Positions 17,801-27,189 of a stretch of 64,000 nucleotides of DNA are shown in pieces; positions within the stretch are counted from its first letter, which is position 1, and each line of letters begins with the position of its first letter. Source of the stretch: Algoriphagus sp. (GTDB lineage: Bacteria; Bacteroidota; Bacteroidia; Cytophagales; Cyclobacteriaceae); NCBI RefSeq assembly GCF_030694375.1, contig NZ_JAUXYL010000022.1, positions 62,001 through 126,000 of the forward strand, read 5' to 3'. Made by a program: the position numbers and the translations under genes. Under the pieces are notes generated by a model. That model was not told the DNA's origin, made no database searches, and worked only from the letters and a program-made list of their open reading frames with translations.

Positions 17801-18997
17801 ATGATTAGTCCTGTTTGGAAAGTAATTTCGAGTTTGTTGTTAATGTTGGTTTCATGTCAGGTTTTTGCTCAGGCAGGTGACCCTGTCGTGCCGGCCAATC
17901 CCTCCGGATACCTCTTGCTTGACAAAGGTCTGCAATACCGCGTAACCAAGTCAATCAATAGCATGTATGATTTTGACTTTGTAACTGCCGAACGGGATTT
18001 TGCAGTGATTATGTACCAATATCCGGAACACCCGCTCCCCGATTTTTTGATGGCTTTGGGCTATTGGTGGCGAATCGAGGTTGATGTGACCAATACCAAG
18101 TTCGATAAAATTTTTATTCAATACCTCGATCGTGCAAATGAGAAAGCAGAGCGGATGTATAAAGAAGATCCTAAGAACAAAGAGGCTGCGTTCTTTTTAG
18201 CGGCAGGATATGGTTTTCAGGGAAGGTTATACAGTGAAAGGAAGAGTTGGACTAAAGCGACTTGGGCTGGAAGAAATGCGCTGAAATATATGGAACTGAG
18301 TAGGGGTGAAGAAGAATTCAATCCCGAGCTATTATTAGGTGATGCATTGTTTAATTATTTTTCAGTGTGGATCCCTGAGAATTATCCAATACTCAAGCCC
18401 GTGATGGCGCTTTTCCCAAAAGGAAATAAACAATTGGGGCTTCAGCAGTTAGAAACTGTGGCTTCAAATGCTTTTTACACGCGAGTTGAAGCGCAATATT
18501 TTCTTTTTCGATTGTATGCTTCTGAAGAAAAACGGCCTTATGATGCCTTGAGAATTTCGGAATATCTGCATACAAAATTTCCGAATAATCCATATTTCCA
18601 CCGTTCATATGCCAGGCACCTCTACACAGTAGGGCGATGGACGGAGTCTGTGGAAAAATCAGTTGAGATTTTAGACAGAATCGAGCAGCGGCAATACGGA
18701 TACGAATCGAATAGTGGAAGATTCGCTGCCTTTTATGTTGCTGAATATAATAATCGTATCGGCAATAAAGCCGAAGCAAAAAAATACTACCTGAAGACCG
18801 TCGCTTATGGAGAGGAATCAGAATCTCAGGAGAGCGGATATTATTTGCATTCTTTAATTCAGCTTGGGAAAATGGAGTCTGAGTCGAAAAATAAAGAACA
18901 GGCGCGAAAATATTTCGACCAGGTGAAAAAATATGCAAAGCGAAAACACCCCGCTCATAAGGAGGCTCGCGATTTTATCAAAAAGAATAAACTTTAA
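17801..18997 (+). CDS. Exported TPR-repeat protein
   Basis: A signal peptide (residues 1-24, ending VFAQA) is followed by about 370 residues of helical tetratricopeptide-like repeats. Examples are the YDFDFVTAERDFAVIMYQYPEHPLPDFLM segment near residue 45, the KNKEAAFFLAAGYGFQGRLY segment near 125 and the NRIGNKAEAKKYYLKTVAYG segment near 325. Such proteins usually hold partner proteins together in the periplasm. No partner is visible, as the gene is flanked by a divergent membrane protein and a regulator with its own promoter. The ATG at 17801 gives a good signal sequence. Confidence 0.8.
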   Translation: MISPVWKVISSLLLMLVSCQVFAQAGDPVVPANPSGYLLLDKGLQYRVTKSINSMYDFDFVTAERDFAVIMYQYPEHPLPDFLMALGYWWRIEVDVTNTKFDKIFIQYLDRANEKAERMYKEDPKNKEAAFFLAAGYGFQGRLYSERKSWTKATWAGRNALKYMELSRGEEEFNPELLLGDALFNYFSVWIPENYPILKPVMALFPKGNKQLGLQQLETVASNAFYTRVEAQYFLFRLYASEEKRPYDALRISEYLHTKFPNNPYFHRSYARHLYTVGRWTESVEKSVEILDRIEQRQYGYESNSGRFAAFYVAEYNNRIGNKAEAKKYYLKTVAYGEESESQESGYYLHSLIQLGKMESESKNKEQARKYFDQVKKYAKRKHPAHKEARDFIKKNKL

Positions 18998-19167
18998 TTT
19001 AATTTCTCCCGTTTTAAAACTTTATAACAGGAGATAATTTGAATTTTTTCAAGTGTGCAAGGAGTTTCAACAGTATTCTTTGCCGATTTCCTTCAAAAGA
19101 TTAACATTATTTTGATTTCCGCTTATCAAAAAGGGTTAAATCAATTTAAAACATTCATCAATTATAT

Positions 19168-19175
19168 TAACTTTG
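19168..19175 (+). promoter_or_regulatory. Possible -7 element for the Lrp/AsnC gene
   Basis: TAACTTTG matches TAnnTTTG and lies 32 bp upstream of the ATG. No good -33 element was seen at the usual distance. Confidence 0.35.
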
Positions 19176-19206
19176 TACCACATAAAATTTTGTAAATCCG
19201 AAAGAC

Positions 19207-19689
19207 ATGGATAATAACGTTAGAATAAAATTTGACAAAATAGATCGCAGGATACTTGAAATCCTTCAAGCAAATGCAAAAATCACCAATGCCCAGTTGT
19301 CCAAAGACATTGGACTTTCTCCCGCTCCAACCCTAGAGCGAGTAAAAAAATTAGAGCAATCAGGCATAATTAAAAGTTACCATGCTAAACTGGATCCGGA
19401 AAGAATTGGATTAGGTGTAAGCACTTTTGTGTTGGTAAGCTTAATAGGACATAACAAAGGAAACATTGATGCCTTTATGAAGGAGATTAATGAAATTCAG
19501 GAAGTCATTGAGTGTCATCACATCACTGGCACAGGCGACTTTATTTTGAAGATCATTGCAAAAGATATTACCGCTTATCAGAAATTGATGCTGGAAAAAG
19601 TTTCCGAGATCAAAGAGGTGGATTCCATGCAATCCATGGTAATTCTCTCTACCTTTAAAGATTCAAAAGTGCTCCCAATTCCTGCGTAA
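19207..19689 (+). CDS. Lrp/AsnC-family transcriptional regulator
   Basis: The protein has an N-terminal helix-turn-helix (DRRILEILQANAKITNAQLS, about residues 12-31, then DIGLSPAPTLERVKKLEQSGIIKSY) and a C-terminal RAM ligand-binding domain (about 65-150, with ITGTGDFILKIIAKD). At 160 residues it is a normal length for the family. Members bind amino acids and control amino-acid metabolism or transport. It is closed by its own strong terminator, so its targets are not obvious from neighbours. Confidence 0.92.
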   Translation: MDNNVRIKFDKIDRRILEILQANAKITNAQLSKDIGLSPAPTLERVKKLEQSGIIKSYHAKLDPERIGLGVSTFVLVSLIGHNKGNIDAFMKEINEIQEVIECHHITGTGDFILKIIAKDITAYQKLMLEKVSEIKEVDSMQSMVILSTFKDSKVLPIPA

Positions 19690-19711
19690 GTAAGGATTTA
19701 AGAATAAATTT

Positions 19712-19738
19712 AGGGCGGCTCAACCGCCCTTTTTTTTT
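19712..19738 (+). terminator. Intrinsic terminator after the Lrp/AsnC gene
   Basis: AGGGCGG (19712-19718) and CCGCCCT (19724-19730) form a stem with a five-base loop, followed by an eight-T run. Confidence 0.88.
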
Positions 19739-19746
19739 GGAAAAAC

Positions 19747-20289
19747 ATGACGGAAAATCCCTGGCAAACGCTAAAAGTATCGACAGTATATGAAAATCCT
19801 TGGATAAGGATGGAGCACCATGATATTGTGAATCCTACCGGAAAAGCCGGGATTTATGGTGTTGTTCATTTTAAGAATCGGGCAATAGGGATTATCCCGA
19901 TTGACAAGGAAGGGAATACCTGGCTTATTGGCCAATACCGGTATGCATTGAAGGAATATTCCTGGGAAATCCCCATGGGTGGAGGGCCAAATGAGTTGGA
20001 TCTATTGGAATCCGCCAAACGAGAACTGAAAGAGGAAACTGGATTAACTGCTGAGAAATGGACTCAAATCATGAAAATCCACACCTCCAATTCGGTGACC
20101 GATGAACTTGGCTATGTTTATTTGGCAAAAGATCTTACTCAAGGCGAAACTGAATTCGAGGAAACGGAAGTACTTCAGGTCAAAAAGCTTCCCTTTCAGG
20201 AAGCGCTTGATATGGTGATGTCCGGTGAGATCACAGATAGTTTAAGCATAGCAGGAATATTAAAGGCTGCCAGAATATTGGGATTTTAA
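19747..20289 (+). CDS. Nudix hydrolase, ADP-ribose pyrophosphatase-like
   Basis: The enzyme has 180 residues and would cleave nucleoside diphosphate-linked substrates such as ADP-ribose. The Nudix box (about residues 78-100) keeps the catalytic RELKEETGL. The earlier glutamate of the GX5E part is replaced by Leu with a Glu one place before (GGGPNELD), a mild departure that may be tolerated. A typical EIPMGGG strand precedes the box. The gene ends 4 bp before a MATE efflux gene, so the two form an operon, though no functional link is clear. Confidence 0.85.
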   Translation: MTENPWQTLKVSTVYENPWIRMEHHDIVNPTGKAGIYGVVHFKNRAIGIIPIDKEGNTWLIGQYRYALKEYSWEIPMGGGPNELDLLESAKRELKEETGLTAEKWTQIMKIHTSNSVTDELGYVYLAKDLTQGETEFEETEVLQVKKLPFQEALDMVMSGEITDSLSIAGILKAARILGF

Positions 20290-20293
20290 TACT

Positions 20294-21661
20294 ATGACTC
20301 TTAAAGATCACTTAAATACAACTTTTCATCTGGCATACCCTGTGATGTTGAGCCAACTCGGCCAAGTGTCTGTTGGTGTGGCAGACAGCATGATGGTGGG
20401 CAGGCTGGGTGCTTTGCCGTTAGCAGCAGCTTCCTTGGGCAATAGTATTTTTTTCGTATTGATGATGTTTGGAATAGGAATTTCCATGGGAATTACCCCC
20501 TTGATTTCCATTGCGGAGGGAAAAGGGAAAATCAAACGAATTTCCCGATTGTTTACCCATGGCTTGTGGATCAATCTTGCAACAAGTATCCTGCTTACAG
20601 CAATTGTTTTAGGCTTGTCGCAGGGGCTGTTTTTTCTGAATCAACCCGAGGATGTCGTAGTTCTGGCGATTCCTTACTTGCTCATAATTACAGCTTCTCT
20701 GATTCCAATGATGGTTTTTCAGACCTTCAAGCAAATGGCAGAAGGGCTCTCGCAGACCAAACAAGCCATGTATATCACCATTTTTTGCAACTTGATCAAT
20801 ATATTTCTCAACTGGGTGTTAATTTGGGGGTATTTGGGTGCACCTGCCTTGGGATTGAACGGAGCAGGTCTTGCCACTTTGATTTCAAGAATTTTAATGA
20901 TGGTTTTGATGGGTGCTTATATTCTATTTTCGAAGCGCTATCAAATTTATCAATTCAGCCTTTCCATTCGGAACGCAAGTTTGCCCATGATTTACAGGAT
21001 CTTGAAAATCGGTGTGCCAACAGGCTTTCAGTTTATTTTTGAAGTTTCAGCATTTAGTGCTGCTGCAATCATGATGGGCTGGATAGGCGTAAATGCCTTG
21101 GCAGGACATCAGATTGCACTCAATTTAGCATCGATCAGCTACATGATGGCGACAGGCCTGGCTACTGCTGGAATGATCCGGGTAAGTAATCAGATTGGAA
21201 AAGGTAACCCAAAAGCAATGCGGGAGGCGGGTATGGTGGTGTTTGGAATGGTAATCGTTTTTATGTTCAGTGCTGCGGTGCTTTTTGTCGCAGCCAGATT
21301 CTTCTTGCCAACCTTATACATCGATGATCCGGAAGTGATTGCCCTAGCGGCTTCCTTGCTGATCATTGCCGGTCTTTTTCAACTCTCTGACGGGGTACAA
21401 GTAGTTGGGCTTGGAGTATTGAGAGGAATGGAAGATGTAAAAGTTCCCACATTAGTGACCCTGATGGCCTATTGGGTTTTGGGATTACCCTTGGGTTATC
21501 TTTTCGCTTTTGAGTTTGGTATGGCTGAAAAGGGTATCTGGTATGGCTTACTGATAGGGTTGAGCATCACTGCGGTGATCCTGTTTTACAGGTTTCATGC
21601 CTTGAGCAAAAGGCGACTACTCAAGAAGCCGGTTCCTCATGTTCATTCATCAATTCCGTAA
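20294..21661 (+). CDS. MATE-family multidrug/sodium efflux transporter
   Basis: This is an inner-membrane protein of 455 residues with 12 hydrophobic segments in two six-helix halves. Family features include the N-terminal YPVMLSQLGQVSVGVADSMM (about residues 15-34), the MVGRLGALPLAAASLGNS segment just after and a matching repeat in the second half (VNALAGHQIALNLASISYM near residue 263). MATE proteins export cationic drugs or metabolites in exchange for Na+ or H+. It follows the Nudix gene by 4 bp. Confidence 0.92.
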   Translation: MTLKDHLNTTFHLAYPVMLSQLGQVSVGVADSMMVGRLGALPLAAASLGNSIFFVLMMFGIGISMGITPLISIAEGKGKIKRISRLFTHGLWINLATSILLTAIVLGLSQGLFFLNQPEDVVVLAIPYLLIITASLIPMMVFQTFKQMAEGLSQTKQAMYITIFCNLINIFLNWVLIWGYLGAPALGLNGAGLATLISRILMMVLMGAYILFSKRYQIYQFSLSIRNASLPMIYRILKIGVPTGFQFIFEVSAFSAAAIMMGWIGVNALAGHQIALNLASISYMMATGLATAGMIRVSNQIGKGNPKAMREAGMVVFGMVIVFMFSAAVLFVAARFFLPTLYIDDPEVIALAASLLIIAGLFQLSDGVQVVGLGVLRGMEDVKVPTLVTLMAYWVLGLPLGYLFAFEFGMAEKGIWYGLLIGLSITAVILFYRFHALSKRRLLKKPVPHVHSSIP

Positions 21662-21719
21662 AAGGCGCTTCTGTTTTTGAGGCTAAGAGTTATATTCGAA
21701 CAAATCTAATTTGAATTTT

Positions 21720-23069
21720 ATGAAGCGACTTTTAGTACTCTTTTTAGGGGTTTTAACCTCTGTTTCCTCTTTTTCCCAACAGCCAGCAGTGCTTTCCCAG
21801 CGTGCACAGGCTGAAGTGGTCGATTCTTGGTTGGAAGATCGAATTCAGAATCTTTTGCCAAGTCTCATGACTGAAACAGGCATAGACATGTGGATTGTGA
21901 TGTCTAGGGAGTACAATGAGGACCCAGTGATCCGTACGCTATTGCCTGCAACTTGGCATGCTGCCCGTAGAAGAACTATTCTGGTTATGTATCAGCCAAC
22001 ACCAACCGCAAAGGTTGAAACCTATGCAGTAGCACGATATGACGTGGGAAAATCCTTCAAAAAAGCATGGGATCCAGAAGCACAGCCTGATCAATGGAAA
22101 GCGCTGATGGAAATCATTTCTGCAAAGAATCCTAAGAAGATAGGACTAAACTTTGCCAAGGATTATGGTCATGCAGATGGTTTGACACATTTTGACCATG
22201 AGGAATTTCTTAAAAATCTTCCTTTAGAATATAAAGCTAAAGTAACTTCCGCTCAGACTTTGGCTGTGAGATGGCTTGAGACGCGTACTCCAGCAGAAAT
22301 GGCCACCTACAAGCATATTCAGGAATTAGCGCACTTCATTATTGCTGAGGGGCTTTCTGATCGGGTCATCACTCCCGGCGTGACGACCACGGAAGATGTG
22401 GTTTGGTTTTATAGGGAAAAAATAGTGGAGATGAAGTTGGATACTTGGTTCCACCCAACGGTAGATATTCAAAGGCCGGATCCTGCTTCGGATGAGGCAA
22501 GCCGTTCTTTCGCCGTCAGGCCAAGTGAGCAAGTGATTATGCCGGGAGATTTGCTTCACATTGACTTTGGGATTACGTATTTGAGACTAAATACCGACAC
22601 CCAGGAATTGGCTTACGTCCTGAAAGCAGGAGAAACAGAAGTGCCAAAATACCTTCAGGATGCATTGGCTGTAGGGAATCGTCTACAAGACATTCTGACC
22701 TCCAACTATGTGGCAGGAAGAACAGGAAATGAGATTCTCAGAGAAGCGAGAAAGATGATGCAAACAGAAGGAATTCGTGGTACCATTTACACGCATCCTT
22801 TGGGCTATTATGGTCACTCAGCCGGACCTACTATCGGCATGTGGGACAATCAGGGTGATACTCCTGGGGCCGGTGATTTTCCACTCCATGCCAATACTGG
22901 CTATGCAATTGAGTTGAACGCCGTTGTTTTTGTCAAAGAATGGAACAAGGATGTCAGGGTGATGCTCGAAGAAGGCGCCTTCTTTGACGGGAAAAAAGTC
23001 ACCTATTACAATGGCCGGCAGAAGTCAATTTTGGCGATTCCGAGAGTAAGCGACTATTTGGGTTATTGA
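21720..23069 (+). CDS. Exported M24-family metallopeptidase (Xaa-Pro aminopeptidase-like)
   Basis: I set the start at ATG 21720 (MKRLLVLFLGVLTSV), which gives a signal peptide cut after FSQ; the upstream TTG is unlikely. The C-terminal pita-bread fold shows metal ligands in the expected order: two Asp in HIDFGITYLRLNTD, His in YGHSAGPTIG, Glu in AIELNAVV and Glu in LEEGAFFDG. The protein probably sits in the periplasm and trims peptides with proline at position two. It overlaps the convergent MFS gene by 7 bp. Confidence 0.87.
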   Translation: MKRLLVLFLGVLTSVSSFSQQPAVLSQRAQAEVVDSWLEDRIQNLLPSLMTETGIDMWIVMSREYNEDPVIRTLLPATWHAARRRTILVMYQPTPTAKVETYAVARYDVGKSFKKAWDPEAQPDQWKALMEIISAKNPKKIGLNFAKDYGHADGLTHFDHEEFLKNLPLEYKAKVTSAQTLAVRWLETRTPAEMATYKHIQELAHFIIAEGLSDRVITPGVTTTEDVVWFYREKIVEMKLDTWFHPTVDIQRPDPASDEASRSFAVRPSEQVIMPGDLLHIDFGITYLRLNTDTQELAYVLKAGETEVPKYLQDALAVGNRLQDILTSNYVAGRTGNEILREARKMMQTEGIRGTIYTHPLGYYGHSAGPTIGMWDNQGDTPGAGDFPLHANTGYAIELNAVVFVKEWNKDVRVMLEEGAFFDGKKVTYYNGRQKSILAIPRVSDYLGY

Positions 23070-24244
23070 TGAGCTAAATAGGTTTTTCGGTCTCTTTTGA
23101 TGAAAAATAAGATCAAAAATGCCAGAAAAGCAACACCTCCCGAAGCAAGGAAAACGAGTCTAAAATTCTCGGGATTGTTTGCATAAAGCCATCCCGAGAT
23201 CACCGCTCCGACGCCGATGCCGCTTTCCAGGAAGATATACATTGTCGCAAGTGCTCTTCCTCTGAATCTATCCAAAGAAAGATCCACCACCCAAGCAGTC
23301 GTAGTAGGACTGTACATGCCCACCGCAGCTCCAAAAAGGACCCCTGAGGAGAGTAATACTGCCTTGCTTTCTGCATAAGCTACCGCAACCATCGCCAACA
23401 TCATGCAGACTACAGCAGCTCTCAGGACTACCACTCGTCCATATCGGTCAGAAGTCTTTCCTGCTATAAGTCGGATACCCAAAGAAGAAATAGTAAAAAC
23501 AGCAAAGAATAATCCTTTATTTTTAATTCCAAGATAAGTGGAAAAGTCTGGTATAATGGTCAGAACTACTCCGAAAGAGAATACGGATAGAAATAAAATT
23601 ATTGAAGGTAATAGGACCCGCTTTTCGATGATCTCATGCCGATTTAGCTTGAACATGCTAAGGGAAATCGGCTCCTTTTCCTGAAGTGTTTCCTTAAGTT
23701 TGAGTAAAATCAGAATAGAGAAAATCGCCGTAAAAGCCGCACAATAAAAAACCGTGTTGATCGACCAAATGCTAGCAATCCAGCCACCCACAGCTGGTCC
23801 TGCGGCCATTCCCAGCGAACCAAAAAGCGATTGGATTCCCATGGCCTCCCCCCTTTTTTGAAAAGGAACGATATCAGCAACATAAGCGGAAGCGCCGGTT
23901 GGAGTGAAGCCTGCCGAAAATCCGTGAGCAAATCTTAAAAACAGGAATCCTGAAACAAAGGTCAACAGCGGATACAGCAAGCCTACCACAAAACAGACCG
24001 TTGCACCTACCATCATCACTGGAATCCGGCCGATTTTGTCTGCTAATTTTCCACTGAACGGCCTGGAAAGTCCAGCTGAAAGGGTGAATAAAGCAATGAT
24101 CAATCCTTTGTAATCTTCTCCTCCCAGAGAACTCAGGTATGCCGGAAGTTCGGGAATGATCATATTGAATGATGAGAAAAAGAGAAAGGAGCTAGCACAA
24201 AGCAGAAAAAAATCAACCGTGTAAAAAGAGGGTAAAGGGCGCAT
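23063..24244 (-). CDS. MFS transporter
   Basis: This 12-helix major facilitator has the canonical loop motif after helix two (RPFSGKLADKIGR, about residues 55-70) and a similar motif in the second half (AGKTSDRYGRVVVLR). I choose ATG 24244 (MRPLPSFYTVDFF) rather than the Met 12 codons upstream, because the latter lies inside the prfB terminator. The substrate is unknown; the helix pattern resembles drug or metabolite exporters. It stands alone downstream of prfB, with a terminator between. Confidence 0.88.
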   Translation of the reverse strand: MRPLPSFYTVDFFLLCASSFLFFSSFNMIIPELPAYLSSLGGEDYKGLIIALFTLSAGLSRPFSGKLADKIGRIPVMMVGATVCFVVGLLYPLLTFVSGFLFLRFAHGFSAGFTPTGASAYVADIVPFQKRGEAMGIQSLFGSLGMAAGPAVGGWIASIWSINTVFYCAAFTAIFSILILLKLKETLQEKEPISLSMFKLNRHEIIEKRVLLPSIILFLSVFSFGVVLTIIPDFSTYLGIKNKGLFFAVFTISSLGIRLIAGKTSDRYGRVVVLRAAVVCMMLAMVAVAYAESKAVLLSSGVLFGAAVGMYSPTTTAWVVDLSLDRFRGRALATMYIFLESGIGVGAVISGWLYANNPENFRLVFLASGGVAFLAFLILFFIKRDRKTYLAHQ

Positions 24245-24265
24245 CCGGTTTAGTAATGGAAAGTA

Positions 24266-24293
24266 AAAGGCCGAAAACAATTCCGGCCTTTTT
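24266..24293 (-). terminator. Intrinsic terminator after prfB
   Basis: On the minus strand AAAAAGGCCG pairs with CGGCCTTTT around a ten-base loop, followed by a short T-run. It lies between prfB and the MFS gene and fixes the start of the latter. Confidence 0.75.
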
Positions 24294-24295
24294 AA

Positions 24296-25397
24296 TTAAT
24301 CTTTTTTTGCTTCTTCTTCACTCTGTGCGAGTAGGAATGCTTTCATGAATTCATTCAGCCCGCCGTCCAATACGTTCTGCGCATCAGAAGTTTCGTGGCC
24401 GGTTCGATTGTCTTTCACCAGTTTATATGGGTGAAGGACATAGTTTCGGATTTGTGATCCAAAGTCTACTCGAAGTTTTGAGGATTCAATTCGCGCGATC
24501 TCTGCATTTCGCTTCTCCAGTTCCATCTGATAAAGTCGGGACTTCAACATTTGCATCGCTTTCTCGCGGTTGGCAAGTTGAGATCGCTCGATTTGGCAGA
24601 CTACTACTATCCCCGTAGGCTTGTGCGTCAGCTGAACTTTGGTTTCCACCTTGTTCACATTCTGACCACCGGCACCACCTGAACGGGAAGTATGCAATTC
24701 TACGTCTGCGGGATTGATGTCTATCTCAATCGTGTCATCCACTTCCGGATAGGCATAAACGGATGCAAAAGAGGTGTGACGCCTTCCTCCTGAGTCAAAT
24801 GGGGAGATTCGTACCAAGCGGTGAACTCCGGTTTCGGATTTCAGGAAACCGTAAGCAAGTGGTCCTTCGAATTCTAAAGTCGCTGATTTGATTCCCGCTA
24901 CTTCTCCTTCTTGGACATCCACTTCCCGGACTTTATACCCGTTTTTTTCACCCCACATGATGTACATACGCATCAGGATGGAAGCCCAATCGTTGCTTTC
25001 AGTTCCGCCGGCGCCCGGGTTGATTTCAAGTACGGCATTGAGCTGGTCTTCCTCATTGGAGAGCATTTTTTTGAGCTCCAACTCTTCCACAGCATCTTTT
25101 GCAGCCAAAAACTCAGCCTTCAGTTCCTCCTCTGGTACCTCACCTGCGCTGTAGAATTCATACAGCACATCCAAGTCTTGGATTTTTTGATCCAAACTTT
25201 CAAAAGAATTGGTCCAGCCTTTACGGACTTGGATTAGTTTCATTGTTTTTTCGGCTTCTTCTGGGTTATTCCAGAAGTCTGCCTGGGCCGATACGGCCTC
25301 GAAGTCTTCTATTTCTGCTTTCTTACGATCGTAGTCAAAGATACCTCCTCAAAGCCGATGTGCGGGCTTTCAAGTCTTTCAGTTGTTCTGAAGTCAT
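24296..25397 (-). CDS. prfB: Peptide chain release factor 2 (programmed +1 frameshift)
   Basis: RF2 ends translation at UGA and UAA. The gene is in two frames. A leader of 20 codons starts at ATG 25397 ([20 protein letters not shown]) and reaches an in-frame TGA. A +1 shift at CTT-TGA-C then continues as [12 protein letters not shown] into the long frame, giving 366 residues in all, the usual RF2 length. The SPF anticodon-like tripeptide ([11 protein letters not shown]) and the catalytic GGQ ([15 protein letters not shown]) are present. When RF2 is scarce, slow decoding of the UGA favours the shift, which is autoregulation known from other bacteria. Annotation from the ATG at 25243 alone would lose 51 residues. 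Confidence 0.95.
25335..25349 (-). other. prfB: Programmed +1 frameshift site of prfB
   Basis: The minus strand reads AGG AGG TAT CTT TGA C. The internal Shine-Dalgarno-like AGGAGG lies 3 bases before CTT-TGA, the spacing and slippery codon of the E. coli prfB site. TGA is at 25337-25335. Confidence 0.95.
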
Positions 25398-25462
25398 CTG
25401 TCTAGGTTAAATTTAAAGTGCAAAAGTCTAAAAAAATATCCGCTTTTGCCAGCAAACTTTAA

Positions 25463-25969
25463 CTATTCCATCCTCATCAGGATGATTTGAATGCCGTATC
25501 CGGTCGTGTTTTTGAAGGTTTTATAACGCAATGGCAACAGCGCCAGTCCCGTACCAATCAAAATCCCGGAAGTGATTGCCACTCCCTGATCGATTTGAAG
25601 TTGACTTTGTTGATAAATACTGTTTACTGCCTCTACGGTCATTAAAATTCCACCTGCCCCGAGAAATAGGGCTGTCAGATTTCTGAGCGTACTGTTTCTT
25701 GGATCTTTATCTCGGATTCCTACTTCCAAAATATCGGAAGGACTAAGAATATTCTCCTTGAGATAAATGTAATCCGTATCCAAACTGACAATCTGGTCAG
25801 TGATAAAATATCCCAGCTTTTTACTTTTGTAAGTGATGGATTCCCCCGGATAATACCTCAATTGGGATTTTTGATTTTTGCCTCTTTTCAGGAGCAGGAA
25901 ATCTTTGCCTTGGGCATGAGCTCCTATTTGAATGAAAAAGAAAAACGCAATGAATAAGCTTAACTTCAT
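25463..25969 (-). CDS. Exported or membrane protein of unknown function
   Basis: A signal peptide (MKLSLFIAFFFFIQIGAHAQ, residues 1-20) is followed by a beta-rich stretch (about 30-95) and a hydrophobic region (about 98-145) with two membrane-like segments. No family was recognised. It lies upstream of prfB on the same strand with a 65-bp gap, and downstream of the ilvE terminator. Confidence 0.65.
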   Translation of the reverse strand: MKLSLFIAFFFFIQIGAHAQGKDFLLLKRGKNQKSQLRYYPGESITYKSKKLGYFITDQIVSLDTDYIYLKENILSPSDILEVGIRDKDPRNSTLRNLTALFLGAGGILMTVEAVNSIYQQSQLQIDQGVAITSGILIGTGLALLPLRYKTFKNTTGYGIQIILMRME

Positions 25970-25983
25970 AAGTGAAAAATAAC

Positions 25984-26006
25984 AAAAAAAGGGAAGTTGC
26001 CTTCCC
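25984..26006 (-). terminator. Intrinsic terminator after ilvE
   Basis: On the minus strand GGGAAG, a four-base loop and CTTCCC are followed by seven T. It ends 9 bp beyond the ilvE stop codon. Confidence 0.75.
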
Positions 26007-26014
26007 CTCCATAT

Positions 26015-27088
26015 TTAGATTTTTACGATCCAATTTCTTGTGTCGGGAATTTCTCCGTACTTAATTCCGTCCAATTCATTCAAAACTTTATTTGAAAAGG
26101 CATCCGGTCCTTTTTCAGGCAAAAGGTAGTCTTGACCGTTCACATTGATTTTGGAGATGTGCGCAATAGTTGCTGCTGTTCCTGTACCAAAAGCCTCTTT
26201 CAAACTCCCATTTTTCAAAGCTTCTTCCAGCTCTGAAACAGTCAGGAATCTTTCTTCCAGTGGCTTGTTCCAATCTTTTGCAAGTTTGATGACAGAGTCT
26301 CTTGTTATCCCTTTCAGTATTGTACCAGTATTAGTGGGTGCGGTAATCAAAGTTCCATTAATGTCAAACATCACATTCATGGTGCCACTTTCTTCGATTT
26401 TACTGTGGGATTTCCCATCGGTCCAAAGAAGCTGATCATAACCAGCCCGCTGAGCCTGAAGTGCCGGGAAAAGTGATGCGGCATAGTTTCCTGCAGTTTT
26501 TGCTGCTCCGGTTCCTCCTTCAGTTGCTCTGGTGAATTCGGTTTCAACTTTCACACTCACAGGCTTGCTGTAATAAGCTCCAACAGGGCAGGTGAATATG
26601 ATGAATTTGTAGGTGTCGGATGGTTTCACTCCGATGTAGTTGTCCATCGCAAACATGTATGGACGGATGTACAAACTGGCACCTTTACCTGAAGGAACCC
26701 AATCCCGGTCTAAATCTAGAAGCTGAAGTAATCCTTCCATGAAAATTTCTTCAGGGATCTCCGGCATACACATTCTAACAGCGGATTCATTCATTCGTCT
26801 GGCGTTGGCATCACCTCTGAAGATTAATATTTCACCTTTTTCATTTTTGTAGGCTTTCATGCCTTCAAATATGGATTGACCGTAGTGGAGAGCGGCGTTG
26901 GCTGGATGAAGATCCAAACTTCCATAAGGTTCGATCCTCAAATCCGTCCACTCTCCGTTGATAAAGTCCGCCACAAACATGTGATCAGAGATTGTTCTTC
27001 CAAATACCAAGTTTGAAAGGTCAGTGTCTGGGAGTTTTGACTTTTTAGTTTTTTGAACCGGGATTGCTAGTGAGGTCTTCATGCTCAT
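26015..27088 (-). CDS. ilvE: Branched-chain amino-acid aminotransferase
   Basis: This PLP enzyme of fold class IV (357 aa) makes or degrades Leu, Ile and Val by transferring the amino group to 2-oxoglutarate. Visible features are the LHPANAALHYGQSIFEGMKAY region (about residues 60-80), the PLP-lysine region GGTGAAKTAGNYAAS (about 190-205) and the class-IV signature EESGTMNVMF further on. The length and motifs match the larger bacterial/mitochondrial BCAT type. Start: ATG 27088 (MSMKTS); the Met two codons on is equally good. It is monocistronic. Confidence 0.93.
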   Translation of the reverse strand: MSMKTSLAIPVQKTKKSKLPDTDLSNLVFGRTISDHMFVADFINGEWTDLRIEPYGSLDLHPANAALHYGQSIFEGMKAYKNEKGEILIFRGDANARRMNESAVRMCMPEIPEEIFMEGLLQLLDLDRDWVPSGKGASLYIRPYMFAMDNYIGVKPSDTYKFIIFTCPVGAYYSKPVSVKVETEFTRATEGGTGAAKTAGNYAASLFPALQAQRAGYDQLLWTDGKSHSKIEESGTMNVMFDINGTLITAPTNTGTILKGITRDSVIKLAKDWNKPLEERFLTVSELEEALKNGSLKEAFGTGTAATIAHISKINVNGQDYLLPEKGPDAFSNKVLNELDGIKYGEIPDTRNWIVKI

Positions 27089-27189
27089 TGTGGTTGGTGC
27101 AAAATAGGATTTTTTGCTGGGTGAATACTAAGCCTAAAAGGCTAAAGGGTTAACATAGGAGGCTAAATTACCAAAAAAGACTGTGCTTT

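Noticed and set aside
24245..24280. Longer MFS transporter start at 24280
   Set aside because: That extension is the stem of the prfB terminator.
25098..25410. Plus-strand frames opposite prfB
   Set aside because: They are shadows of the real minus-strand release-factor gene, including its frameshift leader.
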